A DNA stretch of 9,122 bases from Pseudomonadota bacterium (GTDB lineage Bacteria > Pseudomonadota > Alphaproteobacteria > Sphingomonadales > Sphingomonadaceae). The notes under the pieces were generated by a model. That model was given only the letters and a program-made list of their open reading frames with translations. It had not been told where the DNA came from and made no database searches. The DNA is taken from the NCBI GenBank assembly GCA_023416515.1, contig JAEZHP010000117.1, positions 1-9,122 on the forward strand. The letters are read 5' to 3'. The translations under genes were made by a program, and so were the position numbers. How positions within the stretch are numbered: position 1 is the stretch's first letter; the number at the start of each line of letters is the position of its first letter. Positions 1 to 5,573 of this stretch are shown here, piece by piece.

Positions 1-10
1 TCGAACAGCC

Positions 11-77
11 CCTCCACCACTCGCTTCGCGAGCGGTCCCCCTCCCCATGAAGCTTCGCTTCACAGGGAGGATTTTTA
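11..77. repeat. Intergenic double-hairpin repeat, C/T-rich
   Basis: Two adjacent stem-loops share a TTC loop. The first is 16-36: ACC, one mismatch, CTCGC, loop TTC, GCGAG, one mismatch, GGT. The second is 40-70: CCTCCC, two unpaired bases, TGAAGC, loop TTC, GCTTCA, two unpaired bases, GGGAGG. The layout of C/T-rich blocks flanking short TTC-loop palindromes resembles an abundant intergenic repeat I recall from sphingomonad chromosomes; only one copy lies here, so repetition is not shown by this window. The left boundary is uncertain because the window begins inside the gap. It sits just beyond the 3' end of the glpQ-like gene. Confidence 0.55.
40..76 (+). terminator. Candidate rho-independent terminator reading rightward
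   Basis: A stem of CCTCCC (40-45) and GGGAGG (65-70), continued inside by the perfect TGAAGC/GCTTCA arms at 48-53 and 57-62, is followed at once by ATTTTT (71-76). This is the form of an intrinsic terminator for a plus-strand transcript entering from the left, whose gene lies outside the window. On the minus strand the same hairpin follows the glpQ-like stop codon but has no T-run after it, so there it could protect the mRNA 3' end rather than terminate alone. The T-run overlaps the glpQ-like stop codon at 75-77. Confidence 0.5.
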
Positions 78-1046
78 GCAGCGCGCCGCGACCGCTTCCT
101 CGGGAAAGTCGCTGAATACGGCGTCGACGCCGAGATCGTAGAATAAGCGATACTCCGCGGCTGCGTCCCCGTGCGCGCGCAGGTCCTCGCCTTGGCGCAA
201 CTCCGCGGGCAGGAAGAAATTCTCGCTTCGGAAGGTCCAGGGGAAGACGAGCAGGCCGGCGGCGTGGGCGTCCTGGACCAGGCTGGTCGGCGCCAGGCTC
301 GCAGCGTCGGTGCCGCGCGGGACGATGAGCGCCTTGGCCGGGCCAACCGCGTCGGCATAACGCGCGATGTCGCTAAGGCCAGCCGGGGTCACCATCTCCG
401 AATAGCCGATTGGCGCTCCGTCCGGAGGGCCGCCGGTCTCGGCGAGAAGCTGGACGAGGCGCACCTCAGTCTGCCCGCGAAGCCGGTGCAGGATCCCGGG
501 CTCGAAACATTCGATGAAGAAGGGATCTCCGCGGCCGAGGCCGGCGATCAACGGTAGCAGCGCCCTATCGATTGGAAGGCCGATACCGTCGAAATAAGCG
601 GCGTGCTTGAGCTCGGCGACGATTCCGATCGGCCGGCCTCGGGCGCTGCTCTCGTCGCGGACGAGGGCGATGATCTCCTCGAGCGTGACAAGGCCGAACC
701 GGCCGTCGAATGCTGCGCTCGCCGGACGCAGCTGGGGCAGACGCTCGCGGGCGCGCAAGGTGCGCAGCTCGGCGAGCGTGAAGTCCTCGGTGAACCAGCC
801 GGTGAGTAAGCGGCCGTCCACGGTCTTGGTGGCGTGGCGGTCGGCGAACTCCGCCCGATCCGCAACATCGGTGGTGCCCGAAATCTCATTCTCGTGGCGC
901 GCGACCAGAACGCCGTCGCGGGTCATCACGAGGTCCGGCTCAATGAAATCGGCACCCTGCTCGATGCCGAGCCGATAGGCTTCCAGCGTATGCTCCGGCC
1001 TCAGGCCGCTCGCCCCGCGATGCGCGATGACGGCGGGGCGGATCAT
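75..1046 (-). CDS. glpQ: Glycerophosphodiester phosphodiesterase, GlpQ type
   Basis: Predicted to hydrolyse glycerophosphodiesters (deacylated phospholipids) to sn-glycerol 3-phosphate and an alcohol. The 323-residue protein is a full GDPD TIM barrel. It shows HRGASG with catalytic His9, PEHT (17-20), the metal ligands Glu36 and Asp38 in EPDLVMTRDG, the second catalytic His51, a third metal ligand Glu145 in AELKH, and the closing FSDFPE (311-316). PEHT, the TTDVADR stretch and DFTLAELRTLRARER are marks of the GlpQ branch. Bacterial GlpQ is normally exported with a signal peptide; here the barrel starts at residue 5 and no hydrophobic leader is present, so a cytoplasmic location is inferred. 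The start cannot move upstream: the threonine synthase-like stop TAG is in the same frame three codons before this ATG. It is the last gene of the 75-3226 operon, 6 bases after its neighbour, with a weak AGG as ribosome site. Confidence 0.88.
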   Translation of the reverse strand: MIRPAVIAHRGASGLRPEHTLEAYRLGIEQGADFIEPDLVMTRDGVLVARHENEISGTTDVADRAEFADRHATKTVDGRLLTGWFTEDFTLAELRTLRARERLPQLRPASAAFDGRFGLVTLEEIIALVRDESSARGRPIGIVAELKHAAYFDGIGLPIDRALLPLIAGLGRGDPFFIECFEPGILHRLRGQTEVRLVQLLAETGGPPDGAPIGYSEMVTPAGLSDIARYADAVGPAKALIVPRGTDAASLAPTSLVQDAHAAGLLVFPWTFRSENFFLPAELRQGEDLRAHGDAAAEYRLFYDLGVDAVFSDFPEEAVAARC

Positions 1047-1052
1047 GTCGAC

Positions 1053-2294
1053 CTACAGCGCCCCATGGTCGATCGGCCCCGCCTTCGCGAGCCGCTTCGA
1101 ACGGTCGGGCATCGGATATTTGAGACCGGTGGCGCAGTTGAACAGGACGACCCGGTCGTCGCGCGAGATCAGGCCCTGCTCCAGTGCCTGGGCCGCCGCG
1201 GCCAAGGTGGCGCCCCCTTCCGGGCATAACAGCAGCCCGTCGCGCCGAGCCGCCTCGTCCACCGCCGCGAGGATCGCCTCGTCCGGCACCGCGATGGCGA
1301 AGCCGCCGCTCTCGCGAACTGCGCGAAGGATGAGGAAGTCGCCGACCGCCTTGGGTACCCGGATTCCGGCGGCCACCGTGTGGGCGTCCTGCCAGCGCTC
1401 GGCATGCTCCTCGCCCTCCTGCCACGCCTTCACCATCGGCGCGCAGCCTTCCGCCTGCACCGCGACCATTCGCGGCCGCTCCGGGCCGATCAGCCCGATC
1501 GCCTCCAGCTCCGCGAACGCCTTCCACATGCCGATCAGGCCGGTGCCGCCGCCGGTCGGATAGAAGATCACGTCCGGAACCTGCCAGCCGAGCTGTTCGA
1601 GGAGCTCCAGGCCCATCGTCTTCTTGCCCTCGATCCGATAGGGCTCCTTGAGCGTCGACAGGTCGAACCAATGGCCCTGCTTCGCTCCTTCCGCGACGAT
1701 GGCGCCGCATTCGTCGATCAGGCCGTCGACTCGATAGACCCGTGCACCCTGAGCGGCGATCTCGCGAACGTTGATCTCCGGAGTGTCGTCCGGGCACAGC
1801 ACGATCGTCTCAATTCCGGCGCGGCTTGCATAAGCGGCGAGCGCTGCTCCGGCATTGCCGTTGGTCGGCATCGCGATCTTCGGAACACCCAGCTCCTTCG
1901 CCATCGACACCGCCATGGCGAGGCCGCGCGCCTTGAACGAGCCGGTCGGAAGGCGGCCCTCGTCCTTGACCAGCAGCTCGCGCAAATCAAGGCGGGCGCC
2001 GACCGTGGGAAGGCTGACGATCGGGGTCGCGGCCTCGCCGAGGCTGACCACATCCTCGGCCCGGCGCACCGGCAGGATCTCGCGCCACCGCCACATGTCG
2101 TTCGGCCGGCTCGCCAGCGCCTCGCGGGTAAGCGCTCCCGTCACCCTTTCCAGGTCGTAGCGGACCAGCAACGGCCGGCCCGCGCTCGAAAGCCCGTGAA
2201 GCTCATCCGCCTCGTAACGCTCGCCGGTCATCGAACATTCGAGATGCGTGACGAAAGTCGGCCGCTCGGCGGTGACATTGTCGTTCCAGTTCAT
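1053..2294 (-). CDS. thrC: Threonine synthase-like PLP-dependent enzyme
   Basis: A 413-residue fold-type II PLP enzyme. Threonine synthase converts O-phospho-L-homoserine to L-threonine. Seen here: the Schiff-base lysine Lys121 in PTGSFKARG (116-124), the substrate loop TNGNAGAAL (144-152), the PLP phosphate loop PTGGGTG (246-252), and a C-terminal LCPEGGAT (356-363). The N-terminus has the lead-in of plant-type threonine synthases (LECSMTGERYEADELHGL), but only Cys20 remains of what is often a two-cysteine metal-binding knuckle. The usual SFKDRG is SFKARG, so a related lyase or dehydratase activity cannot be excluded. The ATG at 2294 is chosen because it overlaps the Sua5 stop as ATGA. The frame stays open upstream to 3236, but that part is a shadow of the Sua5 gene. 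Overlap with a threonine-consuming enzyme supports the threonine assignment. Confidence 0.75.
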   Translation of the reverse strand: MNWNDNVTAERPTFVTHLECSMTGERYEADELHGLSSAGRPLLVRYDLERVTGALTREALASRPNDMWRWREILPVRRAEDVVSLGEAATPIVSLPTVGARLDLRELLVKDEGRLPTGSFKARGLAMAVSMAKELGVPKIAMPTNGNAGAALAAYASRAGIETIVLCPDDTPEINVREIAAQGARVYRVDGLIDECGAIVAEGAKQGHWFDLSTLKEPYRIEGKKTMGLELLEQLGWQVPDVIFYPTGGGTGLIGMWKAFAELEAIGLIGPERPRMVAVQAEGCAPMVKAWQEGEEHAERWQDAHTVAAGIRVPKAVGDFLILRAVRESGGFAIAVPDEAILAAVDEAARRDGLLLCPEGGATLAAAAQALEQGLISRDDRVVLFNCATGLKYPMPDRSKRLAKAGPIDHGAL

Positions 2295-3226
2295 GAATTC
2301 GGTTCCGTTCGGGGCGCCGCGGCGCGCTGGAGGCGGTCGTTGATGGCAGCGCCGAGGCCTTCGCGGGGAATCGAGGCAACGGCGATCCGCGACGCTGGCT
2401 GGCGGTCGGCGTCGTGGAGCAGGTCGAACAAGGCCGCTGCCGCTTCGACGAGGTCGCCGCTTGTGCTGAGGCTGACATCCCCGGTCACGGCGCCGAAGCC
2501 GATCAGCCATTCGTCGGGCTGGGCCTCGGTGGCGTCGAGGCGAAGCGACTTGGCCGGCGCATAATGGCTGGCGAGCTGCCCCGGCGCCACGATGCGGTCC
2601 GGGGCCGGGCCGGCAACGGCGCCGAGCTCCTCCGCCGTAATCGGTCCCGGACGGAGCAGCCGGACGTCGCCGCCAGCCACAGCCACGATGGTCGATTCGA
2701 GGCCATGAGCGGTCGCGCCGCCGTCGAGAATCAGCGGGATCCGTCCGCCGAGGCTGTCCAGCACATGCTCGGCCCGGGTCGGGCTGATCCGCCCGCTTGC
2801 ATTCGCGGAGGGGGCCGCGAGCGGTCGCCCGCTCGCTGCGATCAGCGCCTGCATCCCCGGATGCGCCGAGGCTCGAAGAGCGATGGTCGGCAGGCCGGCA
2901 GTGACGAGCGAGGCGATCCCAGCCTCCTCGCGAAGCGGCAGGACGAGGGTCAGGGGCCCGGGCCAATATTTCTCGGCGAGCGCCCGCGCGGGGGCGTCGA
3001 GGCGGGCAACCCGCTCGGCCTGCTCCAGCCCGGCGACATGCACGATCAGCGGGTTGAAGCTCGGCCGTCCCTTGGCCGCGTAGATCCGCGCCACCGCCTC
3101 GCCAGAGGTCGCGTCGGCGGCGAGTCCGTAGACCGTCTCTGTCGGCACCGCGACCGGCTGGCCTTCTCGGATCAGCCGCGCAGCCTCGGCGATGCCGGGT
3201 TCGTCGGCTGGAACGACCCGAGTCAC
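2291..3226 (-). CDS. tsaC: L-threonylcarbamoyladenylate synthase, Sua5 type
   Basis: Makes threonylcarbamoyl-AMP from L-threonine, bicarbonate and ATP, the first step of t6A37 formation on ANN-decoding tRNAs; the TsaBDE machinery completes it. The 311-residue protein has the YrdC domain at about 10-195 with PTETVYGL (28-35), KGR (52-54) and SANASG (140-145). A linker with HYAP (221-224) leads to a C-terminal Sua5 domain at about 226-306. The length fits two-domain Sua5 (about 310-350) rather than single-domain TsaC (about 190). The start is GTG at 3226, giving MTRVVPADEP just before the conserved domain. A GGGGTG lies about 7 bases upstream, and those bases belong to the arm of the 3230-3346 repeat. 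It is the first gene of the operon and overlaps the next by four bases, suggesting coupled translation. Confidence 0.92.
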   Translation of the reverse strand: MTRVVPADEPGIAEAARLIREGQPVAVPTETVYGLAADATSGEAVARIYAAKGRPSFNPLIVHVAGLEQAERVARLDAPARALAEKYWPGPLTLVLPLREEAGIASLVTAGLPTIALRASAHPGMQALIAASGRPLAAPSANASGRISPTRAEHVLDSLGGRIPLILDGGATAHGLESTIVAVAGGDVRLLRPGPITAEELGAVAGPAPDRIVAPGQLASHYAPAKSLRLDATEAQPDEWLIGFGAVTGDVSLSTSGDLVEAAAALFDLLHDADRQPASRIAVASIPREGLGAAINDRLQRAAAPRTEPNS

Positions 3227-3229
3227 CGG

Positions 3230-3346
3230 CCGTCACCCCGAACTTGTTTCAGGGCCCGTCGCCGTGCCATGCACCGGCTTTCCGTGAACGCATCCATGTC
3301 TGCGCCCTGCCCGGCAATGGATGCTGAAACAAGTTCAGCATGACGG
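3230..3346. repeat. Palindromic intergenic element (REP/MITE-like)
   Basis: A 117-base element bounded by inverted CCGTCA/TGACGG, with arms sharing the 13-base core GAACTTGTTTCAG (left 3240-3252, right inverted 3324-3336). Within each arm the core is itself nearly palindromic (CTGAA...TTCAG in the right arm). Two inner hairpins can form: GTGC-CAT-GCAC at 3264-3274, extended by CC/GG with one bulge, and GCATCCA/TGGATGC at 3290-3296 and 3318-3324. The whole could fold as a cloverleaf-like cruciform. It has no room for a gene, so any movement would need a protein acting in trans. Translations such as MLKQVQHDG and LNLFQHP, often seen as spurious N-termini in alphaproteobacterial annotations, come from this core; that is recalled, not searched. 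It fills nearly all of the 3227-3353 gap between two divergent genes. Confidence 0.75.
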
Positions 3347-3353
3347 ATTGCCG

Positions 3354-5078
3354 ATGACCTACACCGCCCCGATCGAGGAACAGAAGTTCGTGCTCCGCCA
3401 CGTCGTGGGGATCGAGCGGCTCGCGCAAGCCGGCTTCGACGTCTCCCAAGACATGGTCGATGCGATCGTCGAGGGCGTCGGCGACTTCGCGGCGGGCGAG
3501 TTCGCGCCGCTCAACCGTATCGGCGACGCGGTCGGGGCGCGCTGGTCGGCGGACGGTGTCACCATGCCCGAGGGGTTCCGAGCCGCCTACCAAGCCTATG
3601 TCGAGGGCGGCTGGGGCACGATCTCCGCGCCCGCAGCGTTCGGCGGGCAGGACCAGCCGCAGGTTCTAGCGGCGGTGGTTCTCGAGAATCTCGGCGCCGC
3701 CAACATGGCCTTCTCGCTTTGCCCGATGCTGAGCGCGGGAGCGATCGAGGCGCTGAAGCACCACGGCACGCCGGAGCAGCAAGAGAAGTGGCTTCCCAAG
3801 CTCGTCACCGGCGAGTGGACCGGCACGATGAACCTCACCGAGCCTCAGGCAGGCTCGGACGTCGGCGCTCTCAAGACCCGCGCCGAGCCGGTCGGCGACG
3901 GCACCTACAGGATCAAGGGCCAGAAGATCTTCATCACCTTCGGCGACCACGACCTCACCGACAATATCGTCCACCTGGTCCTCGCCCGCCTTCCCGACGC
4001 GCCCGCCGGGACCCGCGGAATCTCTTTGTTCATTGTCCCCAAGCTGCGCTCCGACGGCACGCCCAACGACGCGCGCTGCGTGTCGATCGAGCACAAGCTT
4101 GGGATCCACGCCTCGCCGACCTGCGTCATGGCCTATGGCGACAATGACGAGTGCATCGGCGAGCTGATCGGCGGCGAGAATGGCGGAATGCGCGCCATGT
4201 TCACGATGATGAACAATGCGCGACTCAATGTCGGCCTTCAGGGCGTGTCGATCGCCGAACGGGCGACCCAGGCCGCGGTCGCCTACGCCAAAGATCGAAT
4301 CCAGTCCGCACGCGCGGGCGCTCCGGGCCGCGAACCGGTCCCGATCATTCAGCACCCCGACGTCCGCCGAATGCTGCTCCGAATGAAGGCGCTCACGCAA
4401 GGCGCCCGGGCGCTGGCCTATTACGCCAACGCGCAGGCCGACCTCGCCAGCCGAGGCGACGCCGCAGCCAAGGCGCGAGTCGACCTGCTGACCCCGCTGG
4501 TGAAGGTCTGGGGCACCGATGTCGGCTGCGAGGTCGCGAGCCTCGGGTTGCAGGTCCATGGCGGCATGGGCTTCGTCGAGGAAACCGGAGCCGCCCAGCA
4601 TTATCGCGATATCCGGATCGCGCCGATCTACGAGGGCACCAACGGCATCCAGGCGGCGGACCTCGTCGGCCGCAAGCTCGGCCTCGAGGGCGGCGAGACC
4701 CTGGCGCGGCTTCTCGCGGAGGTGCGCGAGGGTTCGGGAAACACGGCCATCGCGCCGCTTGCCGACGCCGTCGAGGACGTCGCGGCCTGGATGACGAGCG
4801 AGGACAGGAGCGTCGACGACCGGTTGGCGGGGTCCTACCCGCTACTCACCATGGCTGCGGTCATGGTCGCCGGCTGGCTGATGAAGAAGCAAGGCGAGGC
4901 CGCTGCGCGAATGCTCGCGGCCGGAGAGGGCGACCCCGCCTTCCTTCGGATGAAGGTCGCGGCCTCCGAATATTTCAACCGGGTCGTGGTCGCCGAAGCG
5001 CTGGGGCTGAAGGCGTCGGCCCTCAACGGCGCCGCCATTCTCTATGAATTGCCTGAGGAAGCCTTCGCCGCCGCCTAG
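3354..5078 (+). CDS. Acyl-CoA dehydrogenase, four-domain DmdC-like family
   Basis: An FAD enzyme predicted to insert a 2,3-double bond in an acyl-CoA thioester and pass electrons to ETF. With 574 residues it is about 190 longer than classical dehydrogenases. In order: an extra N-terminal helical segment (1-40), the Acyl-CoA_dh N domain (about 40-155), the middle domain with LTEPQAGSDVG (161-171), the helical C domain (about 275-445) and an extra C-terminal domain (about 460-570). The catalytic base is likely Glu427 in IYEGTNGIQ. This architecture is shared with the 3-methylmercaptopropionyl-CoA dehydrogenase DmdC and many uncharacterised relatives, so the substrate is open. An ATG at 3321 would add MLKQVQHDGLP, which is translated repeat; the ATG at 3354, preceded by GGA at 3345-3347, is preferred. 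The gene stands alone on its strand, and its TAG overlaps the convergent stop. Confidence 0.88.
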   Translation: MTYTAPIEEQKFVLRHVVGIERLAQAGFDVSQDMVDAIVEGVGDFAAGEFAPLNRIGDAVGARWSADGVTMPEGFRAAYQAYVEGGWGTISAPAAFGGQDQPQVLAAVVLENLGAANMAFSLCPMLSAGAIEALKHHGTPEQQEKWLPKLVTGEWTGTMNLTEPQAGSDVGALKTRAEPVGDGTYRIKGQKIFITFGDHDLTDNIVHLVLARLPDAPAGTRGISLFIVPKLRSDGTPNDARCVSIEHKLGIHASPTCVMAYGDNDECIGELIGGENGGMRAMFTMMNNARLNVGLQGVSIAERATQAAVAYAKDRIQSARAGAPGREPVPIIQHPDVRRMLLRMKALTQGARALAYYANAQADLASRGDAAAKARVDLLTPLVKVWGTDVGCEVASLGLQVHGGMGFVEETGAAQHYRDIRIAPIYEGTNGIQAADLVGRKLGLEGGETLARLLAEVREGSGNTAIAPLADAVEDVAAWMTSEDRSVDDRLAGSYPLLTMAAVMVAGWLMKKQGEAAARMLAAGEGDPAFLRMKVAASEYFNRVVVAEALGLKASALNGAAILYELPEEAFAAA

Positions 5079-5527
5079 CCTTCGTAGGCTTCGTCGTCGT
5101 CAGCTTCGCGGTCCGGGATCGCCGGCGGGCGGCGATAGAGCCAGCCGAACAGGAAAGCCGTGATCGCCAGCAGGCCGTGAAGCAGCAGGTTGTTGCCGTA
5201 GAGCGGGGCGAGCCCGAACAAGGTGTCGAGCCCCGGAATCATCCCGAACAGGGTGAGCAGGAAGCCCGCGAACGTGATTTGGCGGGCATAGGTAAGCGCG
5301 CCGTTGAGGCTACGGCCCGAGATGAGGCCCCAGACGCCCAAGGCGAGATGGATGATGTTGAGCAGCGGGCTGACGCCGAACAGGCCGAACAGCTGCGGAT
5401 GATCGACACCCGTCGCGATTCGCAGCGGATCGGTCTCGAGGGTGACGATCGGCTCCGGCGCGAAGCCGGCGACACCGATGACGACGAGGATGGCGCCGGC
5501 GGTCCAGGCGAAGGGGCGTGGTTGCAT
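5075..5527 (-). CDS. DUF4383 family small membrane protein
   Basis: A 150-residue integral membrane protein of unknown function. Four hydrophobic helices are visible at about 8-23, 52-70, 84-100 and 112-131, followed by a short basic YRR and an acidic tail (DREADDDEAYEG) likely to lie in the cytoplasm. Family-like features are the NIIHLALGVWGL segment (57-68) and GNNLLLHGLLAI (111-122), with His60 and His117 at the same relative place in helices 2 and 4. The ATG is well supported by AAGGA (5533-5537) five bases upstream. It is the last gene behind the GGDEF-EAL gene, 46 bases away on the same strand, so co-transcription is likely. Its TAG and the dehydrogenase TAG share one CTAG. The family assignment rests on topology and these motifs. 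Confidence 0.72.
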   Translation of the reverse strand: MQPRPFAWTAGAILVVIGVAGFAPEPIVTLETDPLRIATGVDHPQLFGLFGVSPLLNIIHLALGVWGLISGRSLNGALTYARQITFAGFLLTLFGMIPGLDTLFGLAPLYGNNLLLHGLLAITAFLFGWLYRRPPAIPDREADDDEAYEG

Positions 5528-5573
5528 CGCCGTCCTTCATGCCCGCCGCAGGCCCTTGTGTCACCCCGCCAGG

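Noticed and set aside
1380..2564. A 394-codon plus-strand frame opposite the PLP enzyme and Sua5-type genes
   Set aside because: Crosses two real genes on the other strand, is Arg/Ala/His-rich and lacks any family signature.
1053..3236. A 727-codon minus-strand frame that could be read as one large protein
   Set aside because: Only the part from 2294 down encodes a recognisable enzyme; the upstream part is an Arg/Pro-rich shadow frame across the Sua5-type gene, which has its own intact reading frame and motifs.
3321..3353. Upstream ATG giving the dehydrogenase an N-terminal MLKQVQHDGLP
   Set aside because: These codons are the right arm of the palindromic repeat. Such peptides recur as artefacts before unrelated proteins, and the ATG at 3354 gives a normal family start.
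3666..4601. A 311-codon minus-strand frame opposite the acyl-CoA dehydrogenase
   Set aside because: Mirrors codon bias of the real gene; no motif and no ribosome site of note.
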